Positions 8,301 to 15,597 of a stretch of 32,206 nt of DNA are shown in pieces. A model generated the notes under the pieces. That model worked only from the letters and a program-made list of their open reading frames with translations, did no database searches and was not told where the DNA came from. The DNA comes from Lentzea aerocolonigenes (GTDB lineage: Bacteria; Actinomycetota; Actinomycetes; Mycobacteriales; Pseudonocardiaceae). Where the stretch lies: the NCBI RefSeq assembly GCF_000955955.1, contig NZ_JYJG01000291.1, positions 1 to 32,206 of the forward strand, written 5' to 3'. Both the position numbers and the translations under genes were made by a program. How positions within the stretch are numbered: position 1 is the stretch's first letter; each line of letters opens with the position of its first letter.

Positions 8301-9684
8301 CCGGCGCTGCCGGGTCCAGGGCACCGTCGGCGGGTGAGGGAGCGGATCGGGTGGGGGCGGGGTTGTGCCCGTCCGGCGCGGGCCCGGTCGCGGCTCTGCC
8401 CGGCTGCCCGCCGTCCGGTGTTGTGCCGGTGCCACCGCCGTGCGAGGTCGTCCCGGTCGGCCCGCCACCTGAGGTCGTCCCACCAGGCCCGCCACCCGAG
8501 GTCGTGCCGGTGCCTCCGCCATCCGATGTCGTGCCCGTGGTGCCGACGTCGACGTTGGCGGACGAGCTGCCCGCCGGAGGTGCCGTGGTGGTAGTGGCGT
8601 TGCCGGAAGCCGTTCCGTTGCCGGAGTATCCGGTGGCGTCGGCGGAAGGCTTGGCTGCCACCGGGTCGCCGGGTGGCGGGCCGGTGCCATCGGGTGCGGC
8701 GGCGACGACCGAGGTGAGCTCCGGGGAGCCGGCAGGGCTGAACAGCTTGGTGCCCAGGGCTTGTCCGGCATCGACCGCGCCGACGCGGGAGAGGGCCATG
8801 GTGCCCGCGGCGAGGCCCTGGTCGGCGATGGCGTCGACGTAGGCGCCGGGGTTGAACAGTGCGGCGAAGTCGCCCTGCTGCACGCTGTTCACGATGTGGC
8901 CCGCGGCCGGCGAGGTGATCGCGTTGGTGACGAAGGCGGTGGCGGCCTTGTTGTTCAGGTGTTTGGTGATCGGCGTGACGGCCTTGGAGAGCCCGCCGCC
9001 CACGGCGCCGGTCAGCGCGGCGTTGCCCGCTTTGGCGAAGTCGACGCCATCACGCTGGCCCCTGAGGGTGCCGAGGAGGTCGGCGCCGATCGAGATGCCG
9101 CCTTCCTCGATGCTCTCGGTGAGCATCTCGGCGCCCAGCTTCACGGCGAGTTTGGTCAGCGGGCGGGCGGCCAGGGAGGCGCCGAGTGAGGCGGCACGGC
9201 CGGAGATCATGTTGATCACCGTGCGGGCCAGTGTCTTGGCGAGCTGTCGTTTGAAGAACTGCAAGGCAAGGCCCAGAAACGGGTTGGCGGCCCAGAACGC
9301 GAGCAGCGCCACGTTGAGCGCGACCTCGATGATGATCGCGTTCTTCGCGTCGGCGAGCTGCTGGCCGTAGTCCCCTGCGTCCTTGGCCAGCAGCTTCATC
9401 GCCTCTTCCAGCCCGACGATGCCGCCCTTCCCGCCCGTGCCGCTGCCACCGTCGAGGAAGATGCCGATCTCGGATTCGAAACGGAAGCCGTTGTTGTCCG
9501 GCCAGGCGGTGTAGGCGGCGGCCGCGCCGGTGCTCATCTCGCTGCGGAACGCCACCAGCTCGTTCGCGGCGGCGACCCAGGCGTCGCGCAGCGCGAACGC
9601 GTCGTCCTCGAGGTCGGGTGGCCAGCCTGCCCCCTCCTCCTTGGCCATCTGCCAGATGTCGTCCTGCGGCTCGGGAATCGCCAT
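5332..9684 (-). CDS. T7SS polymorphic toxin with C-terminal RelA/SpoT-type alarmone synthetase domain
   Basis: The product is a 1450-residue multidomain effector. Residues 1-320 are the alpha-helical N-terminus typical of large actinobacterial T7SS toxins (CpnT-like; starts with PDLEDDAFALRDAW). Residues about 330-660 are a low-complexity Gly/Thr/Pro/Gln linker. Residues about 670-950 hold a PD-(D/E)xK-like core with Asp820 (FDAMY) and Glu838-Ala-Lys840 (IIEAKS). Near 1065 is AHEIAE, followed at about 1165-1195 by a hydrophobic segment. Residues about 1247-1450 resemble RelA/SpoT nucleotide pyrophosphokinases: Asp1330 in DAIRYTF, NFWDKDQRAYLGVN, and Glu1392 in EVQFHTPETW. There is no signal peptide, as expected for T7SS. 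It follows four small T7SS genes in one operon and precedes the candidate immunity gene. The predicted activity is ppGpp/ppApp-type synthesis in target cells. That is an inference, and the nucleotide product cannot be read from sequence. Confidence 0.85.
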   Translation of the reverse strand: MAIPEPQDDIWQMAKEEGAGWPPDLEDDAFALRDAWVAAANELVAFRSEMSTGAAAAYTAWPDNNGFRFESEIGIFLDGGSGTGGKGGIVGLEEAMKLLAKDAGDYGQQLADAKNAIIIEVALNVALLAFWAANPFLGLALQFFKRQLAKTLARTVINMISGRAASLGASLAARPLTKLAVKLGAEMLTESIEEGGISIGADLLGTLRGQRDGVDFAKAGNAALTGAVGGGLSKAVTPITKHLNNKAATAFVTNAITSPAAGHIVNSVQQGDFAALFNPGAYVDAIADQGLAAGTMALSRVGAVDAGQALGTKLFSPAGSPELTSVVAAAPDGTGPPPGDPVAAKPSADATGYSGNGTASGNATTTTAPPAGSSSANVDVGTTGTTSDGGGTGTTSGGGPGGTTSGGGPTGTTSHGGGTGTTPDGGQPGRAATGPAPDGHNPAPTRSAPSPADGALDPAAPDAFDDSAQADDGQGQTESRHDDARQGEPGQNGAVAPQQESGNVTTAESGTTAHSDTSAEADSDVRQDDAAATTVAPVVLTTSTTGPAPAHTSAPSRRTAETEAHEDATSEPAVVEEQVAEPEATAEPTEQAEAEQEQSTSDTEAAPLTPMSQVLRHGSAAVQAGSQAQAEPTPPATPEQAPAPVHTSDNGQHAQPATDVTVDASREDADFEQRAEEAFVEALNKKTPQGRKLFDKFYRSDAHRRPKVGPYTVTDKNGRVVDLHPPLLHKNADGTHFIPNNTVTPGKPSKWFHFSWTDLGSAASAPVHVLNRWLADKQAGWGERMGDEFADEFRHWLEQKHPGEEIWRTYDVNGASRKFDAMYARIKDGEIVGWVIIEAKSVYGEMIPRRGRDGKRYKQGHPENIRTVLRDLKIDNRQGEIFMTKTAEDGTLFRPRLRRPLADFRAVAESIEAHLDATENGEAETLEFYEVKPGLDAADTPVGLNVRQYDLTIDRGIDRGIDRDGAAAVVPGSEFHGQGRATADPDAVLAKAREQILKIAADADVRAIRPLGNDRFEVTRHDGTTFEVTLKAGEVHGQDVAQFKDSEITLSARAADNVIGRGLAHEIAELASVSPRTEDHLTPTSQDTDTTLSPHDSGRVAELRNLDRTHDETSRLRIRRRALLRQEMRTLIEHLGLAAEQTGVEHRRAALPEDARAIVERRTNTGPAWRAAAVNISLVAMTALGMLDVTAAATPGLLNFPPGNAGREPWPIDPDSPVLNEAPESPPRPPEEQVADAVVEDGVWTWKNLTLSKQFNDLVDVYVTKFRVAAHREGGIRQHLEALEQRVPGARLLGLRHEFKGPDRLKEKVAEKIEYDNLEHAEAVIREVPDAIRYTFCLRNNDYTAGVRAMMDDLVSAGFTPVKILNFWDKDQRAYLGVNTRWRDPHSGLVFEVQFHTPETWLVKNVTHDAYENRQDPRLTPQQRQAWDDYEWRYFGLAHIPDDVREIGND
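6799..6828. repeat. 12-bp in-frame tandem repeat inside the toxin gene
   Basis: The unit GTCGATCCCCCT occurs twice in full and once as a half copy. On the coding strand it gives the repeated tetrapeptide IDRG (GIDRGIDRGIDRD). It sits in the loop between the nuclease-like core and the following domain, and copy number could vary by slippage without a frameshift. Confidence 0.8.
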
Positions 9685-9686
9685 GA

Positions 9687-10016
9687 TCAGGCCTTCGGCA
9701 TCCCGGCCTTGGCCTTGCGGTCAGCTTCCAGGTAGATGCCGATGGAGTCGCGGCCTGCCGTGACGAACTGCTCCACGTTGACGCCGAGCCCGTCGAGGCT
9801 CGCGACGAGAGCGTTGGCGTTGTCGTTGTACTTGGCGATGAACGACGCGCCCATCTCGCCTTTGCCGAGGCGCTTCTCCAGGTCGAAGATCTTCGTCCGG
9901 CTGGCCTCCCACTTCTGCTGGGCGGCCGTGCCCGCGGTCGAGAGGCTGGCGACCGCCGTTTCCAGCTGGTCGGTGTACATGTCGACGGCGCCGCCGTCGA
10001 GGTTCACCTCGGCCAT
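9687..10016 (-). CDS. Small WXG100/EspC-like T7SS protein
   Basis: The product is a 109-residue, mostly helical protein of the ESX-associated WXG100/EspC-like class. A WEA tripeptide stands where the WXG turn is expected. Near the C-terminus is YLEAD, which fits the YxxxD/E type VII export motif after a helix. AGGAG lies just upstream of the ATG. The start overlaps the YbaB-like gene by 13 bp, and its stop is 2 bp before the toxin start. This tight coupling suggests it is the toxin's helical partner or targeting factor, as small helical proteins encoded beside LXG and CpnT-like toxins often are. That role is inferred. Confidence 0.75.
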   Translation of the reverse strand: MAEVNLDGGAVDMYTDQLETAVASLSTAGTAAQQKWEASRTKIFDLEKRLGKGEMGASFIAKYNDNANALVASLDGLGVNVEQFVTAGRDSIGIYLEADRKAKAGMPKA

Positions 10017-10366
10017 GCGGGCTCCTGTCCATCGGCGACCCGGTCGAGCTGGTGCAGCACCGGGTCGAAGTCCACGTCGGTGCCGTCCGCGGGCAAGAGC
10101 CTGCCCAGCCGCGAAACGGTTTTTCGTTGCGCCGCACGGGTTGCCTCGCCCGCGACGCGAACGATCTCGGCGGCGAGACCGGTCGCGTCGGGGTTGCGGT
10201 AGACGCGGGGATCGAGCTCGACCGCGACCAGTTCGCCGCGCGGGCCGACCGTCACGCTGACGAGACCGTCGTCGGACTCCGCTGTCGCCTCGACCCCCGC
10301 CATCTCCCGCTGGATCCGCCGGATGTCGTCAGCCAGCTCGGCGTAGGCAGCGTGCTCACGGGACAT
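10004..10366 (-). CDS. YbaB/EbfC-like protein of the toxin operon
   Basis: The product is a 120-residue protein. It has an N-terminal helix (AYAELADDIRRIQREMAGVE) followed by a beta region with SDDGLVSVTVGPRGELVAVE, the pattern of the YbaB/EbfC nucleoid-associated family: a coiled helix and then a V-x-V-x-G-G-like sheet. A C-terminal helix and tail follow. Such proteins are common in actinobacterial T7SS effector operons, but their role there is not established; DNA binding or a chaperone role are both possible. I use the ATG at 10366; in-frame sequence upstream runs through the intergenic space and is unlikely to be coding. It overlaps the next gene by 13 bp. Confidence 0.75.
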   Translation of the reverse strand: MSREHAAYAELADDIRRIQREMAGVEATAESDDGLVSVTVGPRGELVAVELDPRVYRNPDATGLAAEIVRVAGEATRAAQRKTVSRLGRLLPADGTDVDFDPVLHQLDRVADGQEPAWPR

Positions 10367-10407
10367 GCCGTCCACAATGGACCACCCTTCGGATCCGCCG
10401 TGCCGGG

Positions 10408-10710
10408 TCAGGCCGGGCTGGTCGTGTTGCTGACGCGCGCGGTCGCGGACGAGAGCGCCTGCTGCATGCACTGGTTGGAGTTCTCGATGCCACCCCTCAG
10501 CGCGTCGAGCATGGTCTGGCGCGCGGTGGAGACCTGGGTGAACAGCTGGTCGAAGTCGCCGAACGCCATGTGCGCGCCGTCCTGCCAGTCCACCTCGGTC
10601 GCGAGCACCGCGGACTTCCAGTGGTCCATCTGCACGCCGATCTGCTCGAGCGTGTTCATGATCTGGCGTGCGGTGTCATCGAGCACGCCGAAGTTCGCCT
10701 TGATCAGCAC
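10408..10710 (-). CDS. WXG100 protein, EsxA-like partner
   Basis: The product is a 100-residue WXG100-family protein forming a helical hairpin. The turn motif is WQDG (Trp42), with one extra residue compared with the canonical W-x-G. No YxxxD/E motif is present, as in the EsxA/ESAT-6 partner of an Esx pair. The GTG at 10710 is chosen because GGAGAGGA lies 9 nt upstream, giving the canonical size of 100 residues; an upstream ATG would add 25 residues with no family character. The gene directly follows the disrupted WXG100 gene (stop at 10736), so the two probably encode a heterodimer. Confidence 0.88.
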   Translation of the reverse strand: MLIKANFGVLDDTARQIMNTLEQIGVQMDHWKSAVLATEVDWQDGAHMAFGDFDQLFTQVSTARQTMLDALRGGIENSNQCMQQALSSATARVSNTTSPA

Positions 10711-10735
10711 GTTGGTGAGTCCTCTCCGGGAACGG

Positions 10736-11078
10736 TCAGGCGTCGCGCAGCACGCTGCTGAGGCCGGTGCGCGCGCATTCGTCACCGGCGGCGTACTCCG
10801 CCGCCGCGAAGGTGGTGTTGTTGCTCAGGTCCTCGAGCGCGAAGCAGAGCCTGCTCATGCCGTCGTTCCAGACCGCGTGCGCCTGCTGGAAGACCGGCCG
10901 GGCCGTGCCCTCCCACTGACCGGTGAGCGCGTCGATCAGCGGCGCCAGGCTCTGCCGGAGCCCTGTCTCTTATACACATCTATGTGTATAAGAGACAGGT
11001 GCTGGCCACGTCGGTCGCCTTGGCCGCGGTCTGGTCGAGGGTTTCGGTGACGCCGTAGACCTGATCCGTGATCGCCAT
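10736..11078 (-). pseudogene. WXG100 protein (EsxB-like), disrupted by an adapter artefact
   Basis: Two pieces of one WXG100 gene are readable. The first runs from ATG 11078 (strong GGAGG upstream) for 26 codons (MAITDQVYGVTETLDQTAAK and on). The second begins near 10960 in a different frame and ends at the TGA at 10736. It contains the turn motif QWEG and the export motif YAAGD. Between them is a 36-bp Tn5 mosaic-end artefact that brings an in-frame TAG. Joined, the pieces give about 100 residues with the Trp near residue 42, the normal WXG100 layout, so little real sequence seems missing. The true gene is almost certainly intact. It would be the CFP-10-like partner, carrying YxxxD, of the EsxA-like protein encoded next. 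Confidence 0.85.
10963..10998. other. Inverted Tn5/Nextera mosaic ends (library or assembly artefact)
   Basis: Positions 10963-10981 are CTGTCTCTTATACACATCT, the exact 19-bp Tn5 mosaic end used in transposase-based (Nextera) sequencing libraries. Positions 10982-10998 continue as ATGTGTATAAGAGACAG, 17 bases of the opposite orientation. Translations give the well-known contaminant peptides SLIHIDVYKRQ and MCIRDR. No transposase gene and no 9-bp target duplication flank it. This is synthetic sequence, not a genomic insertion. Confidence 0.97.
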
Positions 11079-11245
11079 GGTTCCCCCTTTCCTCCACTGT
11101 GCACTGCCCGCCGGACGACGAGCACGACACGAAAGCTAGCCACCCGATCACGTGCCGTCTCCCGCTCGGCACGTTCCTGCCACTTGCCACCGGAGATCGG
11201 CAACGAGCCCGAGTATCGGTGCCACACAAGGAGAGGAGCACCAAC

Positions 11246-14200
11246 GTGGCGACCGTGGTGGTGAAGCGACCGCTCCGCAGGCCCGCGCCGGAGATGCCGG
11301 CGGGTGAGGTGCTGCTGGAGGCGCCGCCGGAGATCCCGCCGCCACCGGCGAGGCAGTGGGCGCAGATGCTGATGGTGCTGCCGATGGTCGCGATGATGGG
11401 CGCGATGATGGTGATGTTCTCCGGCAGTGTCGGCGGAGCTCTCCGCATGGTCGTGATGGTGCTGTTCGGTGTCGCGATGCTCGGCATGATCGTGGCGTCG
11501 ATGTTCCGCGGTGGCGGCAGCGGCAAGCACGAGATGGGTCAGGCCCGCCGCCAGTACCTGCGCGGCCTGGCGCAGCACCGGCTGCGGCTGGTGCGCACCG
11601 TTGGCAGGCAACGGGAAGCTCTCGGCTACCTGCATCCCGAGCCCGACCGGCTGTGGTCGGTCGCCGCCGGTTCCCGGTTGTGGGAACGCAGGCGCGCGGA
11701 CCCGGACTTCGGCGTCGCACGGGTCGGCCTCGGCCCGCAGAGCCCGGCGACCACGCTCATCCCGCCGGAGACGAAACCGCTGGAGCAGCTGGAACCGTTG
11801 TCCGCGCTGGCTTTGCGCCGGTTCATCAGCACCTACAACGCGATCCCCGGACTGCCGCTCGCGCTCGCCGTGACCGGGTTCAGCCGCATTCACGTGCGCG
11901 GCGACCGTGATCGGTCCGCCGCGCTGGTGCGTTCCGTGCTCGCACAGCTGGTGACGCTGCACGCCCCGGACGACCTGCTGGTCGCCGTGTGCGCCGGACC
12001 GGACCGCCGGGCGGAGTGGGAATGGGTCAAGTGGCTCCCGCACGCGCTGCACCCGACCAAGACCGACGCGCTCGGCCCGCTGCGCCTGGTCGCGCCGACG
12101 GTCACCGCGATCGAGGCCATGCTGGACGACCTGCTCACCCAGCGGGCGCGCTTCGACCCGGACGGGACGGAAAGCGCCGCAACGCATCTGGTCGTGGTGC
12201 TCGACGGCGGCACGGTCGCCGGGTCCGACCACCTGATGACCGGTGGTGGCGTGGAGGGCGTGACGATCATCGACCTCACCACGGTCCCGCCGAGGGTGCT
12301 CGACCGCGCCACGCTGGCGCTGGACGTCGGGCCCGACGGCGCGCTGCACGCGGCCACCGCGGACGGTGAGGCCGAGCTGGGAACGGCCGACGCGCTCGCT
12401 CCCGCGGTCGCCGAGGGGCTCGCCCGGCAGCTGGCACCGTTGCGGCTCACCAGGGGCGCGCAGGGCGAGCAGCCGCTCAACGCCGAGCTGGGCCTCGCCG
12501 AGCTGCTCGACCTCGGCGACCCGTACTCGTTCGACCCGGACGAGACCTGGGTGGCGCGCCCGAACCGGGACCGGCTGCGGATCATGTTCGGCATCCAGCC
12601 GGACGGCAGCCCGATCGAGGTCGACCTCAAGGAGTCCGCGCAGGACGGCATGGGCCCGCACGGCCTGTTGATCGGCGCGACCGGCTCCGGCAAGAGCGAG
12701 CTGCTGCGGACGCTGGTGCTGGCACTGGCGGTGACGCACCCGCCGAGCTCGCTCAACTTCGCGCTGATCGACTTCAAGGGCGGCGCGACGTTCAACCGGC
12801 TGGACAAGCTGCCGCACACCAGCGCGGTGATCACCAACCTGGAGGACGAGCTGCCGCTGGTCGACCGGATGACCGACGCGATCAACGGTGAGGTGATCCG
12901 GCGGCAGGAACTGCTCCGCGCGGCGGGCAACTTCTCCTCGTTGCGCGACTACGAGAAGGCACGGGCCGCGGGCGCGCCGCTGCCCGAGGTGCCGACGCTG
13001 CTGGTGATCTGCGACGAGTTCAGCCAGCTGCTGGTGGCGAAGCCGGAGTTCATCGAGATCTTCGTCCAGATCGGACGGATCGGCCGTTCGATCGGGGTGC
13101 ACCTGCTGCTGGCGAGCCAGCGGCTGGAGGAGGGCAGACTGCGCGGACTGGACACGCAGCTGTCGTACCGGATCGGGCTGCGCACGTTCTCCGCGATGGA
13201 GAGCCGCACGGTGCTCGGTGTCGGTGACGCCTATGAACTGCCGCGCGCGCCGGGACACGGTTATCTCAAGTTCGGCACGGAACCGTTGCAGCGCTTCAGG
13301 TCCGCCTACGTGTCGGGCGTGCATCGGCGGGCCGACAACCTGATGATGCGCGTCGACGGCGACGAGGCTGCCGACGTGGCCGAGTACTCGACGACCTACC
13401 TGCCTCTCGCCGCAGCCGATCCAGACGCCATCAAGCTGCCGGACGAGGACGAGGCCGTCGGGGAAAGCCTGCTGGACATCCTGGTCGACCGCTTCGAGGG
13501 CAAGGGAACGCCCGCGCACCAGGTGTGGTTGCCGCCGCTGGACGCCCCGCCCACCCTCGACGGCCTGCTCGGGCCGCTCACCACCGACCCGGCGCGCGGG
13601 TTCGGGGTGGCGGCGGAACACCTGCGCGGCCGGTTGGTCGCGCTGGCGGGCATCATCGACCGCCCGCTCGAACAACGCCGCGACCCGCTCACGTTCGACC
13701 TGTCCTCGGGCGGTGGCCACGTCGCGATCATGGGCGCGCCACGATCTGGCAAGAGCACGGCGGTGCGCACGGTGGTCACCAGCCTGGCGCTCACCCACAC
13801 CCCGCGCGAGGTCCAGTTCTACTGCCTGGACTTCGGCGGCGGCACACTGTCCGCGCTGCGCGGCCTGCCGCACGTCGGCATCGTGACCGGGCGGCAGAAC
13901 ACCGGTGCCGTGCGCCGCACGCTCGCGGAGCTCACCGGAATGCTCACCGCGCGGGAACGACGTTTCGCCGAGCACGACATCGACAGCATCGACACCTACC
14001 GCACAGCACGAGCGCGCGGCCTGTACGCCGACGACCCGTTCGGCGACGTGTTCCTGGTGATCGACGGCTGGCAGACGCTGCGCAAGGACTTCGAGGACCT
14101 CGAGGACGCGGTCACCAACCTCGCCGTGCGGGGACTCGCATACGGCGTGCACCTGATCGTCACCGGCGGACGCTGGTTCGACCTGCGCCCCGCGTTGCGC

Positions 14201-15202
14201 GACGTGCTGGGCAGCAGGCTGGAACTGCGGCTCGGCGACCCGATGGACAGCACGGTCGACCGGATGACCGCGCTGACCGTGCCCGACAGCCCCGGCCGTG
14301 GAATCACCACCACCAAACACCACCTGCTCGCCGCGGTGCCTCGGATCGACGGTGTTGAGTCCGATGTGGACCTCACCGAGGCCTGCCACGCTCTGGTGAC
14401 CGCGGTGGCTCAGGGGTGGCCAGGCGACAACGCGCCGGGCGTGCGGTTGCTGCCACCGACGTTGCCCTACACAGACCTGCCCGCCCGCGACGAGCCCGGC
14501 TTCCGGCTCGCGGTCGGCATCGCCGAACACGACCTGGCGCCGGTGCGGCTCGACTTCGGCACCGACGCGCACCTGCTGCTCCTCGGCGACACCGAGTCCG
14601 GCAAGACGAACTTCCTGCGAGTGCTGGCAAAACGCATCACGTCCAGTTGTTCCCCGCGAGAGGCGCGGATCATCCTGGTCGACCACCGGCGCGGCCTGCT
14701 CGGCGACGTCACGTCGGAGCACCTCATCGGGTACGGCACCGACCCGGCGACCACGAAGAGGCTGCTAGCCGACGTGGCCACCGAGATGACCGCACGGCTG
14801 CCCGGTCCCGACGTGACCGCCGACCAGCTGCGCAAGCGGAACTGGTGGCAGGGACCGGAGTTGTTCGTGCTCGTCGACGACTACGACATGGTCGCCAACC
14901 CGTTGAACAACCCGTTCCAGCCACTGCTCGAACACCTTTCACAGGGCCGCGACATCGGCCTGCACGTCGTGCTGGCCCGCCGCACCGGTGGCGCGGGCAG
15001 GGCGATGTTCGAGCCGTTCATCTCCCGGCTGCGTGACGTCGGCTCGCCTGGGCTTCTGTTGTCCGGCAACAAGGACGAGGGTCCGCTGCTCGGCGGCCTC
15101 AAGGCCGAGCCGCTGCCGCCCGGCCGGGGGCGGTTGATCGGGCGACGCGGTACGCCCCAGCTCGTGCAGCTCGCGCTGCTGCCCTCCACCGAATCCGATT
15201 AG
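11246..15202 (+). CDS. eccC: T7SS ATPase EccC (FtsK/SpoIIIE family, three ATPase domains)
   Basis: The product is a 1318-residue motor ATPase that recognises and drives export of T7SS substrates. Two N-terminal membrane helices (about residues 32-55 and 62-88) precede the stalk domain. Three ATPase domains follow, with Walker A motifs GATGSGKSE (Lys483), GAPRSGKST (Lys836) and GDTESGKTN (Lys1120). Domain 1 has a full Walker B with glutamate (LLVICDEF). Domains 2 and 3 have IDGW and VDDY and lack the catalytic Glu, as is usual for EccC domains 2 and 3. It is a single chain, unlike split EccCa/EccCb of ESX-1. The GTG at 11246 is chosen because AGGAGAGGAG precedes it by 7 nt and the mature family N-terminus begins there. 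It diverges from the WXG100/toxin operon. Confidence 0.97.
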   Translation: MATVVVKRPLRRPAPEMPAGEVLLEAPPEIPPPPARQWAQMLMVLPMVAMMGAMMVMFSGSVGGALRMVVMVLFGVAMLGMIVASMFRGGGSGKHEMGQARRQYLRGLAQHRLRLVRTVGRQREALGYLHPEPDRLWSVAAGSRLWERRRADPDFGVARVGLGPQSPATTLIPPETKPLEQLEPLSALALRRFISTYNAIPGLPLALAVTGFSRIHVRGDRDRSAALVRSVLAQLVTLHAPDDLLVAVCAGPDRRAEWEWVKWLPHALHPTKTDALGPLRLVAPTVTAIEAMLDDLLTQRARFDPDGTESAATHLVVVLDGGTVAGSDHLMTGGGVEGVTIIDLTTVPPRVLDRATLALDVGPDGALHAATADGEAELGTADALAPAVAEGLARQLAPLRLTRGAQGEQPLNAELGLAELLDLGDPYSFDPDETWVARPNRDRLRIMFGIQPDGSPIEVDLKESAQDGMGPHGLLIGATGSGKSELLRTLVLALAVTHPPSSLNFALIDFKGGATFNRLDKLPHTSAVITNLEDELPLVDRMTDAINGEVIRRQELLRAAGNFSSLRDYEKARAAGAPLPEVPTLLVICDEFSQLLVAKPEFIEIFVQIGRIGRSIGVHLLLASQRLEEGRLRGLDTQLSYRIGLRTFSAMESRTVLGVGDAYELPRAPGHGYLKFGTEPLQRFRSAYVSGVHRRADNLMMRVDGDEAADVAEYSTTYLPLAAADPDAIKLPDEDEAVGESLLDILVDRFEGKGTPAHQVWLPPLDAPPTLDGLLGPLTTDPARGFGVAAEHLRGRLVALAGIIDRPLEQRRDPLTFDLSSGGGHVAIMGAPRSGKSTAVRTVVTSLALTHTPREVQFYCLDFGGGTLSALRGLPHVGIVTGRQNTGAVRRTLAELTGMLTARERRFAEHDIDSIDTYRTARARGLYADDPFGDVFLVIDGWQTLRKDFEDLEDAVTNLAVRGLAYGVHLIVTGGRWFDLRPALRDVLGSRLELRLGDPMDSTVDRMTALTVPDSPGRGITTTKHHLLAAVPRIDGVESDVDLTEACHALVTAVAQGWPGDNAPGVRLLPPTLPYTDLPARDEPGFRLAVGIAEHDLAPVRLDFGTDAHLLLLGDTESGKTNFLRVLAKRITSSCSPREARIILVDHRRGLLGDVTSEHLIGYGTDPATTKRLLADVATEMTARLPGPDVTADQLRKRNWWQGPELFVLVDDYDMVANPLNNPFQPLLEHLSQGRDIGLHVVLARRTGGAGRAMFEPFISRLRDVGSPGLLLSGNKDEGPLLGGLKAEPLPPGRGRLIGRRGTPQLVQLALLPSTESD

Positions 15203-15210
15203 GAGCATCA

Positions 15211-15588
15211 ATGGGCTTCATAGGCGTCGAAACAGAGGACATCAAGACATTCGCAACCTGGCTCCCCACTCCGACATCCGCCAAGATCACCACGAACGCG
15301 GGGGCGTCAGCCTGCCAGGGGCAGATGAGCGGCTGCCGGATCTTCCAGGAACGGGACCGGGCCGGGTACGACGAGATGGCGAGGTTCCTCACCGACGTGG
15401 CACAGGGAGTGCTCGCCTACAAGGAGATCGCACTTGCCTGCATTGACGACTACCTGGATGGCGACCAGAAGAGCGCGGAGGGTGTCGCGGAGCGCGTGAA
15501 CCTGGCAGCCGACCCGAAGCTCGACGACATGGACGACGACTACGAGGCCGCACCGTGGGTGCCACCCGCACCTCGCGAAGACGACTAG
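15211..15588 (+). CDS. Small T7SS-associated protein of unknown family
   Basis: I do not recognise a named family for this 125-residue acidic protein. It is mainly helical in the middle, with a Pro- and Asp-rich C-terminus. YLDGD follows a helix and fits the YxxxD export motif, and the N-terminal half resembles the excretion-associated helical proteins that sit beside EccC. A TAGGAG ribosome-binding site overlaps the eccC stop, and the ATG is 8 bp downstream of that stop. The stop is 9 bp before the next gene, so eccC, this gene and the Pro-rich gene are one operon. It is likely a secreted partner of the next protein (inference). Confidence 0.7.
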   Translation: MGFIGVETEDIKTFATWLPTPTSAKITTNAGASACQGQMSGCRIFQERDRAGYDEMARFLTDVAQGVLAYKEIALACIDDYLDGDQKSAEGVAERVNLAADPKLDDMDDDYEAAPWVPPAPREDD

Positions 15589-15597
15589 GGAGCAGAC

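Noticed and set aside
10963..10998. A small transposon inverted repeat or genuine Tn5 remnant
   Set aside because: The sequence equals the engineered hyperactive mosaic end used in library kits, appears back-to-back, and lacks a transposase gene or a 9-bp target duplication.
11079..11245. Promoter hexamers in the divergent interval between the WXG100 operon and eccC
   Set aside because: Candidates such as TTGCCA (11184) and TATCGG (11214) are more than 20 bp apart, so they do not form a proper pair. A promoter must be here, but I cannot place it.
10970..14722. A 1250-codon open frame on the minus strand opposite eccC
   Set aside because: It is the antisense shadow of eccC, rich in Arg/Gln/His/Val without domain motifs, and it ends in the peptide created by the adapter artefact.
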